A stretch of 64,000 nucleotides of DNA from Bacillus massilinigeriensis (lineage in GTDB: Bacteria; Bacillota; Bacilli; Bacillales; Cytobacillaceae). Location: NCBI RefSeq assembly GCF_900117315.1, contig NZ_LT630337.1, forward strand, positions 169,218 through 233,217, read 5' to 3'. Of the stretch, positions 17,337 to 25,923 are shown piece after piece (position 1 is the first letter of the stretch; each line of letters opens with the position of its first letter). The notes under the pieces are model-generated. The model was given only the letters and a program-made list of their open reading frames with translations, searched no databases and had not been told where the DNA came from. The position numbers were made by a program, and so were the translations under genes.

Positions 17337-17482
17337 CGTTTTAAATACATTAATGCTGCCCAGCCAATCCATTTGGAGACAGATTGTTTGATGTCTAATA
17401 ATTAATGACTGGAAAGGATTTTATTTTATCCTCCTGTGCCATGTGGAGATGGTGTGTCAGTTGGAGAAAATATAGGAATAGA

Positions 17483-17525
17483 AGCTCTTGGAATGGCGTT
17501 GCTGCTGTTTCCAAGAGCTTTTTTC
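17483..17525 (+). terminator. Intrinsic terminator
   Basis: AGCTCTTGGAA pairs with TTCCAAGAGCT around a 15-base loop, followed by TTTTTTC. It ends whatever transcript passes arr; no gene is evident between arr and this hairpin. Confidence 0.75.
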
Positions 17526-17626
17526 TGCAGTTTGGATGTATTTAATAAGCCCATGCTACTAGATAATATTAAAATATGTCGTTTTTTAGTAAAGGTATGG
17601 AACTTTCGCAAATATTAATATTATTG

Positions 17627-17678
17627 TTGCAATGTATATCCATCATTGATATAATACACTATATCAATGATGGATATA
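17627..17678 (+). promoter_or_regulatory. PadR-type promoter with 18-bp perfect palindromic operator
   Basis: Promoter TTGCAA at 17627-17632 and TATAAT at 17650-17655, 17 bases apart. Over it lies a perfect inverted repeat: arms 17635-17652 and 17661-17678, 18 bases each, with an 8-base centre. The palindrome covers the spacer, the -10 box and the likely transcription start. It directly precedes the PadR gene, so autorepression is the obvious reading. Confidence 0.85.
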
Positions 17679-17689
17679 AGGAGGGAATT

Positions 17690-18010
17690 ATGGCAAAGGC
17701 AAGCCCATTTGAAACTGGGGAACTAACTGATAGCATTTTTTTGATACTTTTGGCGACGCTTAAACCAATTCATGGGTACAGGATAATGCAACAAATTATG
17801 GACATGACAGATGGTAAGGTTGAGATTGGTCCTGCAACCATGTATACGACCCTCAAGAAGCTAAAGGGTGCTGGGTGGATTTTGGATATTGGTGAAGAGG
17901 ATGCAAAGATTCTGTATGAAGTCACGGAAGAAGGACGAAAGATCTTAAAAAGGAACTTTGATTATCGTAAGAATTTGATAACGATTGCAGAAAAAGTGCT
18001 TTGGAGGTAA
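17690..18010 (+). CDS. PadR-family transcriptional regulator
   Basis: 106 residues from ATG 17690, which follows AAGGAGGG; upstream in-frame starts would read through the operator. Winged-helix PadR fold: ELTDSIFLILLATLKPIHGYRIMQQI, then IGPATMYTTLKKLKGAGWI, then KILYEVTEEGRKIL. Members of this subfamily repress themselves and adjacent membrane-protein or stress genes. The stop overlaps the ribosome binding site of the DUF2812 gene, and PadR-DUF2812 is a common pair in Bacillaceae. Confidence 0.9.
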   Translation: MAKASPFETGELTDSIFLILLATLKPIHGYRIMQQIMDMTDGKVEIGPATMYTTLKKLKGAGWILDIGEEDAKILYEVTEEGRKILKRNFDYRKNLITIAEKVLWR

Positions 18011-18015
18011 AGGCA

Positions 18016-18529
18016 ATGGCTAAATATAAAATGTGCGGTGGTTTGGCAATGATGCCTAATCGTGATATGAGGCTTTTGAAAGACATGAGTAAAAGAGGTT
18101 GGCACCTAGTTGAGTTGAAAGGTATTTTTTATCGCTTTGAAGAAGGTGAACCTTGCGATTATGATTATACATTAAACACTGAGATGGAAGTCGAAAAGGA
18201 CATGCTATCATATTATGAAGCTAGTGGCTGGAGTCCAGTGGTTATAGGCCCTGGCCATCAGATTTTTAGAGCGAAGGAAGGAACTAAACCCCATCTTTAG
18301 TGATAGGGAATCAGAAGAGGATGTTCTTCAAAGAAATCAGAAGATGAGCGGTAAGTGGGCGAGTATCTTTGGAATTCTGCTTATCGTATGGTTTCTTGCA
18401 ACAAATGTAATTGATTTGGGATTTATTACAGTTTTGGTCATGATGGCACTTATTATTTGTTTTATCTTTACGTTTTTTCCGTATATGGGATTTAGCAGGT
18501 CATTGAGAAGGTTACGTAACAATAACTGA
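18016..18529 (+). pseudogene. DUF2812 protein gene with an apparent frameshift
   Basis: The first part (from ATG 18016, GGAGG upstream) encodes a DUF2812 domain, MAKYKMCGGLAMMPNRD to IFRAKEGTKPHL, ending at 18300. The following frame continues SDRESEEDVLQRNQKMSGK and then two hydrophobic segments (WASIFGILLIVWFLATNVI, FITVLVMMALIICFIFTFF), the expected membrane half. Deleting one C from the CCCC run at 18289-18292 would join them into about 170 residues (TKPIFSDRES). So there is a +1 insertion: a real mutation, a phase-variable tract or a sequencing error. Cotranscribed with padR. Confidence 0.75.
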
Positions 18530-18540
18530 AAAAATCGAAG

Positions 18541-18584
18541 ACGGTTCTCTGCTTCCTGCTCTTGATTTGGAAGCAGAGAACCGT
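18541..18584. repeat. REP-like inverted repeat, copy A
   Basis: ACGGTTCTCTGCTTC pairs with GAAGCAGAGAACCGT, followed by CCCC. Nearly the same unit as 23791-23855. These ACGGTTCTC/GAGAACCGT hairpins look like dispersed REP elements. It sits between the DUF2812 and B3/B4 genes and could also work as a terminator. Confidence 0.75.
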
Positions 18585-18625
18585 CCCCAAGCTTCCTTAT
18601 GAATACTGAAATGGAGAGATATTTT

Positions 18626-19330
18626 ATGCCTAAATTTATCATTGAAGAAGATTTTTGGTTGTTATTCCCTCATGCAAAAATCGGCATTGTGACTTGTCAG
18701 GGGATTGATAATTCAATAAGGGACGTTGAAATCTACGAGAAGCTATTGGAGGAAGCAGAGAAAGAAGCAGATAAATTCTTTAATGCAGAGGAATTTAGTA
18801 GAAATCCGGTCATATCTGTTTGGCGAGAGGCATTTAAACAATTTAAAACGAAGAAAGGGGCAAGATGTTCCATTGAAGCCCTATTAAAAAGAGTGAAAAA
18901 CGGCAATCATATCGGAACAATTAATCCGCTTGTAGATATATATAATACCATTTCAATGCGTTATGGACTTCCATGTGGTGGGGAGGATATCGACACTTTT
19001 GTAGGTGATATTCGACTAACGAAGGCAGATGGTCATGAAGCCTTTCTTCCATTGGGAAGTGATGAAAATGCTTCGCCATATGAAGGAGAGATTGTTTATA
19101 AAGATGATGTCGGGGCCATATGCCGATGTTGGAATTGGCGAGAAGCACAGAGGACGATGCTAACGGAAAATACAAAAAACGCGTTCCTTTGTATTGAATT
19201 AATCGATGAATCAAGAATCGATGAGTTTCAAATGGCGCTTAAAGAATTGGCTGAACTAGTGTCACAATATCTTGGAGGTATTGTAAAGATGGAAATGCTA
19301 GATATTAATAATCGGGAAATGACTATCTAA
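18626..19330 (+). CDS. B3/B4 tRNA-binding domain protein
   Basis: 234 residues from ATG 18626, preceded by GGAGAG at eight bases; an upstream ATG lacks such a site. It is a stand-alone version of the B3/B4 domain of the phenylalanyl-tRNA synthetase beta chain: NPVISVWREAFKQFKTKKGARCSIEALLKRV, NPLVDIYNTISMRYGLPCGGED, PYEGEIVYKDD, AICRCWNWRE. Free B3/B4 proteins are thought to edit or bind mischarged tRNA; the specific substrate is unknown. Cytosolic, no signal peptide. Confidence 0.82.
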   Translation: MPKFIIEEDFWLLFPHAKIGIVTCQGIDNSIRDVEIYEKLLEEAEKEADKFFNAEEFSRNPVISVWREAFKQFKTKKGARCSIEALLKRVKNGNHIGTINPLVDIYNTISMRYGLPCGGEDIDTFVGDIRLTKADGHEAFLPLGSDENASPYEGEIVYKDDVGAICRCWNWREAQRTMLTENTKNAFLCIELIDESRIDEFQMALKELAELVSQYLGGIVKMEMLDINNREMTI

Positions 19331-19631
19331 GGTGAAGGGGAAATTAGTTAATAAGAACTCAATGATAAAGATATTGATTTTGTAAATTTTTTAATAAAAG
19401 TATTAACGGAACTAGTGTCCGTAAAGATAATACGAAAATGACAGATTAGAAGAAACTAATGTTGTAAGTAAGGAAGATGGTTTTTCCTTTCACTAAAATG
19501 GCATGAACTAACCGGAAGTAATATATGATTAAGGGTAATTAAAAGGCTATTTTATGAAAGAATTAGTTTGCAAGTATTAGTCCAAATATAGGGAAGTAAG
19601 GTCTAAACCCTTGCTTCCCCTCTTTACATTT
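19331..19631. other. Intergenic region between convergent genes
   Basis: About 300 AT-rich bases. The only structure seen is a GC-containing hairpin at 19590-19620 (GGGAAG...AAGG / CCCTTGCTTCCC) just after the DUF2804 stop, probably its terminator. No gene or promoter recognised. Confidence 0.5.
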
Positions 19632-20651
19632 TCACCACTTTGCCATGTGATCCTCTGCCCAGCCAAGCATGCTATTAATTTTTATCTCTTCACCTTCATC
19701 AGTTACTACCACACCATCAAAGTGACCAATCATCTGATGTACACTGGATTGAATGATGAGGGCATTTGTCGTTGCAATCCTCTCAAATAAGGGGGTAAAG
19801 ACCAGAGAGATACGGTTGGAATCCTGCGTTCTTAACATCCAGGGGTTCATATAATTTTGTGTATCATAATCCCACATAATGTTGTCATGAATCTTATGTA
19901 ATCGGCCATCAATGATGAGGCCATTCTCATTTTGACCAGTACCATCTGTCCATTTACCACCAAAGTTAAGACCAACACTTCTATTATTCATGAGACCACT
20001 TGCTGATGCCCAGTTCCAGGTGGTACGATATTTCCATATTCCTCGGCCAAAATCAAGGCATCCAAAGGCTTCCTTAGCATTAAACTTATATTCAACTTCA
20101 CCCCAAATGATTTCTCCAGTGGCTGGTATAGCAGGTTGTTTGGATGTAAATTGATATCGCTTTTTACTCCATGGGACAACAACATTTAGGGATTCATAAT
20201 CCTTTGGCCTTGTTAAATGAATTTCTGCTTTCATCGCCTTTCCTTTTTCGCCAAAGTTCTGACATTGGACATGAATTGTCGTCTTATTTCCCACCTCTTT
20301 AAAATGGATAGTCATTTCTTTTCCTTCAAATGAGATGGATTCGGAAACACCAGTTGGCATATGAACATTTTTTCCAAAGGGAACTAGAGTTGTTTTTTCA
20401 TAGAAATTAAGAGTCTTTAAATCAAGAAGATAGACAAACATAACAGCAGCATAATCAATATGTGAGATTGTTGCTGAAAATAGTACTTCGGGGGTAGTAA
20501 CGCACCAGTAATTCCATTTTTTCTTGCGAAGAAAGCTTCCTTTTACATTACAGTCTATTAAAGGTTGGCGTGCCCATCCAATGCAATCTTCGTTTAAGAG
20601 ACCATTATTGAGGCTGAGCTTAACTGTTTTGGTAAGTTCACGTGGAGGCAT
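19632..20651 (-). CDS. DUF2804 family protein
   Basis: 339 residues. Family landmarks: GLLNEDCIGWARQPLIDCNVKG near the start, WNYWCVTTPEVLFSATISHIDYAAVMFVYLLDL, DFGRGIWKYRTTWNWASASG, VGLNFGGKWTDGTGQNENG. DUF2804 proteins are beta-rich, lipocalin/carotenoid-hydratase-like folds of unknown substrate. It is a single gene transcribed toward the B3/B4 gene and divergent from the DUF4256 gene. No signal peptide, so likely cytoplasmic. Confidence 0.85.
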   Translation of the reverse strand: MPPRELTKTVKLSLNNGLLNEDCIGWARQPLIDCNVKGSFLRKKKWNYWCVTTPEVLFSATISHIDYAAVMFVYLLDLKTLNFYEKTTLVPFGKNVHMPTGVSESISFEGKEMTIHFKEVGNKTTIHVQCQNFGEKGKAMKAEIHLTRPKDYESLNVVVPWSKKRYQFTSKQPAIPATGEIIWGEVEYKFNAKEAFGCLDFGRGIWKYRTTWNWASASGLMNNRSVGLNFGGKWTDGTGQNENGLIIDGRLHKIHDNIMWDYDTQNYMNPWMLRTQDSNRISLVFTPLFERIATTNALIIQSSVHQMIGHFDGVVVTDEGEEIKINSMLGWAEDHMAKW

Positions 20652-20796
20652 CCTACATTTTCCCTTCTGTCATTAGATTATATTTTCAAGGTTTATCCAT
20701 TTTTATTATAACATCCCCACGAATATGTATTTTGTTATCAATTATTGTAGAAAATCATAAATATTAAGTTTTGAAAGGAAAACGAGGAGGTAATGT

Positions 20797-21363
20797 ATGA
20801 CAAATGAAAAAAGGGAGTTGTCACTTGAACAACGAGAAGAAATACTCAATACATTGAAAGTCCGTTTTGGGAAAAACATGAATCTCCACGAGGGGCTTGA
20901 ATGGAATAAAGTACAAGTAAAGCTAGAAGGTAATGTAGAAAAACTGTGGTCACTTAATGAGATGGAACGAACTGGTGGTGAACCAGATGTCATTAGTTAT
21001 GATGAAAAGGCAGACGAATATATTTTTTGTGATTGTTCAGTGGAAAGCCCAAAAGGTCGCAGAAGCGTTTGCTACGATCGTGAAGCATTGGAGTCAAGGA
21101 AAGAACACAAACCTAAAAACAGCGCTATGGACATGGCTGCTGATATGGGGATTGAGATTTTAACTGAAGAACAATATCGCGAGTTGCAAAGCCTTGGGAA
21201 TTTCGATAATAAAACATCAAGCTGGGTGAAAACACCTGAAAGGATTAGAAAACTAGGTGGGGCCATCTTTTGTGATCGTCGCTATGACACAGTCTTTGTA
21301 TATCATAATGGAGCGGAATCCTACTATGCTGCTAGGGGCTTCCGTGGATTGCTAAGGGTGTGA
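20797..21363 (+). CDS. DUF4256 family protein
   Basis: 188 residues, start preceded by GAGGAGG. Characteristic segments: LEWNKVQVKLEGNVEKLWSLNEMERTGGEPDVI, DEYIFCDCSVESPKGRRSVCYDREALE, MAADMGIEILTEEQYRELQ, SWVKTPERIRKLGGAIFCDRRYDTVFVYHNGAESYYAARGFRG. The fold and role are unknown. Monocistronic, ending before the hairpin at 21433. Confidence 0.85.
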   Translation: MTNEKRELSLEQREEILNTLKVRFGKNMNLHEGLEWNKVQVKLEGNVEKLWSLNEMERTGGEPDVISYDEKADEYIFCDCSVESPKGRRSVCYDREALESRKEHKPKNSAMDMAADMGIEILTEEQYRELQSLGNFDNKTSSWVKTPERIRKLGGAIFCDRRYDTVFVYHNGAESYYAARGFRGLLRV

Positions 21364-21432
21364 GTATACTTTGCTTGAAGGTGGCTTAATCCTGATGAGG
21401 AGAGAATTATTGTGAAAAGTTTTCCTTTTCCT

Positions 21433-21462
21433 GAGTTAGTATCTATACTAGCTCTTTTTTTT
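21433..21462 (+). terminator. Intrinsic terminator after the DUF4256 gene
   Basis: GAG-TAGTAT pairs with ATACTA-CTC around a two-base loop, followed by eight Ts. The remaining ~250 bases to the next gene are AT-rich and must hold its promoter; nothing else is seen there. Confidence 0.75.
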
Positions 21463-21709
21463 GATGTTTTTTTAAAAAAATTGTTTGTGTTCATCACCCG
21501 TACACCATACTTCTATTCGAACTTTCATAAAAAGTTACTCTCTAAGATTAAGAAAAATAACTAAAGGACGGTAAAGTAATAAATATTTAGAAAAGTATGT
21601 GAACCAAGTTATAATAGGGTTAATAGATTTTAGACAAGTAGAATGATTAGAATCATAAATGCAAAATTCTATTAAGTTCAAAAGAGAATGAAAAAGGGGG
21701 GACATATTT

Positions 21710-23788
21710 ATGATCCCAGCAAAAATAGACACCATTCCAGCTCCTTTGAAAAAAGATAATAGTATGGAATCCATCACAAATTGGTTCGATCAGCATAAAC
21801 ATTCATTTTATATGCTTGGTTGGTCGTATCTTTCCAACCAACAGCAAATGGAAGAACTTTTTTACCGCTCTATTATAAAGGTTCATAAGGAAATGCCTCG
21901 ATTAAAAGGTGATATTTCATTCGAAACCTGGGTTACATCCATTTTCATACATAACTGCCGGGAAATAGGTGGGGATAGAGGTTTACAAGCCTCAGAGGAA
22001 AATGAAACACGTCCGGATTTATTTAATGCATTTGATCAATTGGAAGAGTTCGAGAAGGAAGCAATAATCCTTAAATATGTTAAAAGACTATCTCAGGAGG
22101 AAGTGGCGCATCTTCTTCAGGTTTCAGTGGAAAAGGTGAAGGAACTCTTGTTTTCCGGAATTCAATCACTTAGAGAGGAATGGGGGCACGAGTCACCCTT
22201 TCATGGATGTAAGGAGTATCATAGGGATTACATCGATTACTTAGAAAGAACACTGGAACGTTCAAAGAAGATTGATTTTGAAAAACATATTTATCACTGT
22301 CAGAATTGCCAGAGGGACTTGGGCACCTTTCAGGATGTCATGTTAACCTTGTTAAATTTTACTGAAGAGATAGAGGATTTCCATATACCCTCTGGGTTCA
22401 TGGAGAATGTCAAGGCTAGGTTGGCAGAAAAGGAAAAACAAAGACAACAGAAGAATAGAAAACGGAAAAGAATCGGTCTTGTTTTTGTTTTTGTTTTCGC
22501 TTTGTTAATAGGAGTAGAATATTTTACTAAGACATTTACTGGTTACTACTATGCATGGACAGAAGAAAATCCGGAATTGCAAGCCTATTATAAACAGGGT
22601 CTTGGTGAAAGGTTGAAACTCGAAGCGGAAAGCGCTGGGGTGAAAATCAAAATTAAGAGTGCGATTGCTGATGATGTTCAGACGCTAATTTTTTATGAAA
22701 TAGAAGATACAAAACAAAACAATCAATATTTCATGAATTTTGATGTTGGAGTATCTGTAGAGAACCAATATGACATCATGAACCTTGCAAGATATCCAAG
22801 GTATTATCCTCCTGACCTTGATTCGGAAGTAAATAACAAGGAAAAATCTGTGTATCATGGGAAGATAAGTTTGCCTCCAATCACAGAGGATAATGGAACC
22901 ATCAAGCTGAAGATTACAAAGCTTCAGAGATTAATTCGCGATACCTCTGATAGGAATGTTATAAATACTTACGAAAACATAGATTATGAAACAGGAGAGT
23001 GGGATTTCAAGATTCCTGTAACAAAGCAGCCTTCCGTCGAATATGCATTGGAGGGGGAAACTAAAGTTGATGGGATCCCGGTTCGATTTGAGAAGCTAAC
23101 CATCGCTCCAACAGTGACCATACTGCAATATGGTATTAATATCGAACAACCAAAGAACCGGATTGATTTTCTTAATTTTGATAATCTAAAAGTGAACGAT
23201 AAAAAATTGAAAGTTGATTTATATGGCGGCAATTATTCGGATACTCAACAAGATGCGAATTGGAATTCCTTTCAAGTTCACTTTGGTCCACTTTATGGAG
23301 AAAAGCCAAAAGAGGTATACGCACAATTAGACTCTGTTCATTTAGCATTTGATGACCCTAGAAATATTAAATTAGATCCTTCTCAGAAATATCCTCAAAC
23401 CTTTGAATATGCAGGTACTACCATCTCTATTGACAAAGTAGAAGTTGGACAGCCAAGTAATGTGGTCATAAGCAATCATGAAATTGAGGGCAGAGCCTAT
23501 GAGTCACTTCAATTTCACATTGTGGGTGAGGATGAATATGACTCAATTTCTATGGAGATGGATACAGAAGGAATGATTATTGATAGACATGGAAATAAAT
23601 ACGACATGAATGAAGTCATTGTTCCTTATGAAGAAATCGAGCAGCCCCGTTATTTCTTTACCGTTCATACTATGAGATTACACAGTGACAACGGAGAAGA
23701 GAAAGTGGTTCCTAAAAGACTTGAGATTTATGGATATAATACAACGAAATATTTGGATGATGTTGTGAAGATTTCGTTGAAAAAATAA
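21710..23788 (+). CDS. ECF-type sigma factor fused to a membrane anti-sigma and extracellular domain
   Basis: 692 residues; the start has GGGGGG eight bases upstream. Domain order: sigma-70 region 2 (about 20-85, ISFETWVTSIFIHNCRE), region 4 HTH (about 110-155, EKEAIILKYVKRLSQEEVAHLLQVSVEKVKELL), a zinc anti-sigma motif H193-x3-C197-x2-C200, a basic stretch, one transmembrane helix (about 255-270, LVFVFVFALLIGVE), and a ~420-residue extracellular DUF4179/DUF5643-like region. Sigma and anti-sigma are normally separate proteins; here one chain holds both and an outside sensor. Release by proteolysis would be a logical mode of action but is inference. Confidence 0.85.
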   Translation: MIPAKIDTIPAPLKKDNSMESITNWFDQHKHSFYMLGWSYLSNQQQMEELFYRSIIKVHKEMPRLKGDISFETWVTSIFIHNCREIGGDRGLQASEENETRPDLFNAFDQLEEFEKEAIILKYVKRLSQEEVAHLLQVSVEKVKELLFSGIQSLREEWGHESPFHGCKEYHRDYIDYLERTLERSKKIDFEKHIYHCQNCQRDLGTFQDVMLTLLNFTEEIEDFHIPSGFMENVKARLAEKEKQRQQKNRKRKRIGLVFVFVFALLIGVEYFTKTFTGYYYAWTEENPELQAYYKQGLGERLKLEAESAGVKIKIKSAIADDVQTLIFYEIEDTKQNNQYFMNFDVGVSVENQYDIMNLARYPRYYPPDLDSEVNNKEKSVYHGKISLPPITEDNGTIKLKITKLQRLIRDTSDRNVINTYENIDYETGEWDFKIPVTKQPSVEYALEGETKVDGIPVRFEKLTIAPTVTILQYGINIEQPKNRIDFLNFDNLKVNDKKLKVDLYGGNYSDTQQDANWNSFQVHFGPLYGEKPKEVYAQLDSVHLAFDDPRNIKLDPSQKYPQTFEYAGTTISIDKVEVGQPSNVVISNHEIEGRAYESLQFHIVGEDEYDSISMEMDTEGMIIDRHGNKYDMNEVIVPYEEIEQPRYFFTVHTMRLHSDNGEEKVVPKRLEIYGYNTTKYLDDVVKISLKK

Positions 23789-23790
23789 TG

Positions 23791-23855
23791 AAGCATGGGG
23801 ACGGTTCTTTGCTTCCTGCTTGTGCTTCTCGAAGCAGAGAACCGTCCCCATGCTT
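23791..23855. repeat. REP-like inverted repeat, copy B
   Basis: AAGCATGGGGACGGTTCT at the left pairs with its near-perfect complement ending CCCCATGCTT, making a stem of about 25 bp. The core is shared with copy A at 18541-18584. It begins two bases after the sigma/anti-sigma stop codon and may double as its terminator. Confidence 0.8.
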
Positions 23856-23887
23856 CCAAAAATATTTATTTGATTAGGAGAATAGCC

Positions 23888-24874
23888 ATGCAGGAAGGCA
23901 AAAGGAAGCTTTTAGCTAAGGTTGCGTATCTTTACTATATTGAAGATAAGAATCAAAATGAGATAGCAAAAGAATTAAATATATACAGAACAACCATTAG
24001 TCGAATGTTAAAACAAGCGAGAGACGAGGGAATTGTGACAATAGAGATTCATGATTATGATCCCGCTGTGTTCTCATTAGAATTGTATTTAAAGGAAAAA
24101 TTTGACCTAAAGGATATCGTTATTTGTCCAAGTAGTTATGAAGGAACTGAAGAGGAGAAGGAAGAGAATGTAGCTGAAGAAGCTGCAAGCTACTTAAAAA
24201 GAATCATCAAAAAGAATGATGTAGTCGGAGTATCATGGGGTTCTACATTAAGAAAAATGATTGGAAAAATACAAAGAGTCAAGATGACAGATGCCACTTT
24301 CGTTCCACTGGCAGGAGGACCAAGCCATGTCCATTCCCTATACCATGTCAATACCATTGTGTATGATTTGGCCAGGCACTTTAACGGGAAAAGTATTTTC
24401 ATCAATGCAACAGTGGTACAAGAAACAAAGGAGCTTCGAGATGGGATTATGAACTCTAAATATTTCGAGGAGATTAAGAATTATTGGGAAAACCTTGATG
24501 TTGCCTTAGTCGGGATAGGTGGTCCCCTTTCAGCAAAATCAAGTGAATGGAGAGATTTACTAACAAATGAAGATCGCGAGGAACTAAAGCTACGGGAGGC
24601 CATTGGAGATTGCTGCTGCCAATTTATCGACCAGGATGGAAAAATATTGAAGGGCAATCTATATAATCGGACAGTAAGCGTACGTTTAGAACAATTGAAA
24701 GAGACACCTTATTCCATCGGGGTAGCAAGGGGCAAGCAAAAGAGCCGTTCCATATTAGCCATGCTAAAGAAACAGTATATTAATGTATTGATTACAGATG
24801 AGGAAACAGCCCTTGAAATATTAAAGGTCGCAAAGGACTCAAATTGGAGGAGATTTGCGGATAAAGTCCAATAA
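23888..24874 (+). CDS. SorC-family sugar-phosphate-sensing transcriptional regulator
   Basis: 328 residues from ATG 23888 with AGGAG upstream; the longer frame runs through the REP repeat. N-terminal HTH: KVAYLYYIEDKNQNEIAKELNIYRTTISRMLKQARDEGIV (about 10-50). The rest is the SorC/CggR-type effector domain with VVGVSWGSTLRKMI, FVPLAGGPSHVHSLYHVNTIVYDLA and VALVGIGG. Such proteins bind phosphorylated sugars and derepress adjacent catabolic genes. It is directly upstream of the aldolase gene; a TTTGCA-N7-TGCAAA palindrome between them is a candidate operator. The natural effector here may be a hexitol phosphate or its product. Confidence 0.88.
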   Translation: MQEGKRKLLAKVAYLYYIEDKNQNEIAKELNIYRTTISRMLKQARDEGIVTIEIHDYDPAVFSLELYLKEKFDLKDIVICPSSYEGTEEEKEENVAEEAASYLKRIIKKNDVVGVSWGSTLRKMIGKIQRVKMTDATFVPLAGGPSHVHSLYHVNTIVYDLARHFNGKSIFINATVVQETKELRDGIMNSKYFEEIKNYWENLDVALVGIGGPLSAKSSEWRDLLTNEDREELKLREAIGDCCCQFIDQDGKILKGNLYNRTVSVRLEQLKETPYSIGVARGKQKSRSILAMLKKQYINVLITDEETALEILKVAKDSNWRRFADKVQ

Positions 24875-24900
24875 TGATCAAAAATGCTTATTAGATAAAT

Positions 24901-24919
24901 TTTGCAACAAATGTGCAAA
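24901..24919. promoter_or_regulatory. Candidate operator upstream of the aldolase gene
   Basis: Perfect palindrome TTTGCA-N7-TGCAAA in the 176-base gap between the SorC-type regulator and the aldolase gene. Spacing of the half sites fits one face of the helix. Assignment to the adjacent regulator is by position only. Confidence 0.45.
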
Positions 24920-25050
24920 ATAAAAAATGTTATCTTCTAAAAGCCAGGTGCTGTAAGGCACTTGTAATTATCTTTGCTTCAGAACGTACAAAAGGAATCT
25001 CCGAATGCTACTATTACATTACATCAAAGAAAAAAAGGAGTTTGGTAGTC

Positions 25051-25731
25051 ATGGAATTCTTATTAGATACAGCAAATTTAAATGAAATAAAAAAATACAG
25101 TGAAATTGTCCCTTTAGCAGGAGTGACATCAAATCCTTCAATCGTAAAAAAAGAAGGAAATATTGACTTCTTTAAACACATGAAAGAAATCCGTTCCATT
25201 ATTGGACAAGAATGCTCATTACATGTTCAGGTGGTTGCACAGGATTTTGAAGGAATGATGAAGGATGCTCAAACTATTTTAGAAAATATAGATAAAGACG
25301 TTTATATCAAAGTGCCAACAAATGCAGAAGGATTGAAAGTAATTCAAGCATTGAAAAAGCAAGGGGTAAATGTTACAGCTACTGCTATATATACAAAATT
25401 TCAAGCATACTTAGCTATTGCTGCAGGTGCTGATTACATTGCACCATACTTTAATCGTATGGAAAACTTAAATATCGATCCTCGTGAAGCCATTACAGCA
25501 ATGGCAAAGGAAATTGAGCGAACGAATAGCTCTACCAAAATACTAGCAGCAAGCTTTAAAAATGTCTCCCAGGTAAATACTGCATGTGAATGTGGTGCAC
25601 AAGCAGCTACAATGGGCGTTGATGTGATTAAAAGTGCTCTATCAATGCCTTCAATTCAAAAAGCAGTAGATGACTTTACTAGTGATTGGGAAGCCATTTA
25701 TGGAGTAGATACAAAAATATCTGATTTGTAA
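25051..25731 (+). CDS. fsa: Fructose-6-phosphate aldolase (transaldolase-like)
   Basis: 226 residues from ATG 25051 with AAAGGAG upstream. Single-domain TIM-barrel of the FSA/TalC family: [23 protein letters not shown], the Schiff-base lysine Lys87 in [48 protein letters not shown]. Length matches E. coli FsaA/FsaB (220). The family cleaves fructose 6-phosphate or 1-deoxyfructose 6-phosphate to glyceraldehyde 3-phosphate plus dihydroxyacetone or hydroxyacetone. Together with the glycyl radical enzyme and GldA downstream this mirrors the E. coli ybiW-ybiY-fsaA and pflD-fsaB-gldA sets. Confidence 0.92.
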   Translation: MEFLLDTANLNEIKKYSEIVPLAGVTSNPSIVKKEGNIDFFKHMKEIRSIIGQECSLHVQVVAQDFEGMMKDAQTILENIDKDVYIKVPTNAEGLKVIQALKKQGVNVTATAIYTKFQAYLAIAAGADYIAPYFNRMENLNIDPREAITAMAKEIERTNSSTKILAASFKNVSQVNTACECGAQAATMGVDVIKSALSMPSIQKAVDDFTSDWEAIYGVDTKISDL

Positions 25732-25754
25732 TATAAACAAAAAGGTGTTGCCTG

Positions 25755-25804
25755 ACTTCGAAAAATCCGTTTTCCATTAATGGGATAGCGGATTTTTTGA
25801 AGTT
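25755..25804 (+). terminator. Terminator after fsa
   Basis: ACTTC-AAAAATCCG pairs with CGGATTTTTT-GAAGT, with a T run in the right arm. Ends the aldolase transcript before the convergent activase gene. Confidence 0.75.
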
Positions 25805-25835
25805 CTAATGGACTTATCATGAATAGAGTAATAAA

Positions 25836-25899
25836 AAAGTCTCCAATCAGAATGTATTTGGCGGTTTCAAATCGACAGTAAATATTGATAGGAGACTTT
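25836..25899 (-). terminator. Terminator of the activase gene
   Basis: AAAGTCTCC-ATCA on one side and TGAT-GGAGACTTT on the other, loop about 36 bases; read on the minus strand the stem ends in a T run. Confidence 0.6.
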
Positions 25900-25923
25900 C
25901 TATATTTAACTTTTATTGGAGGA

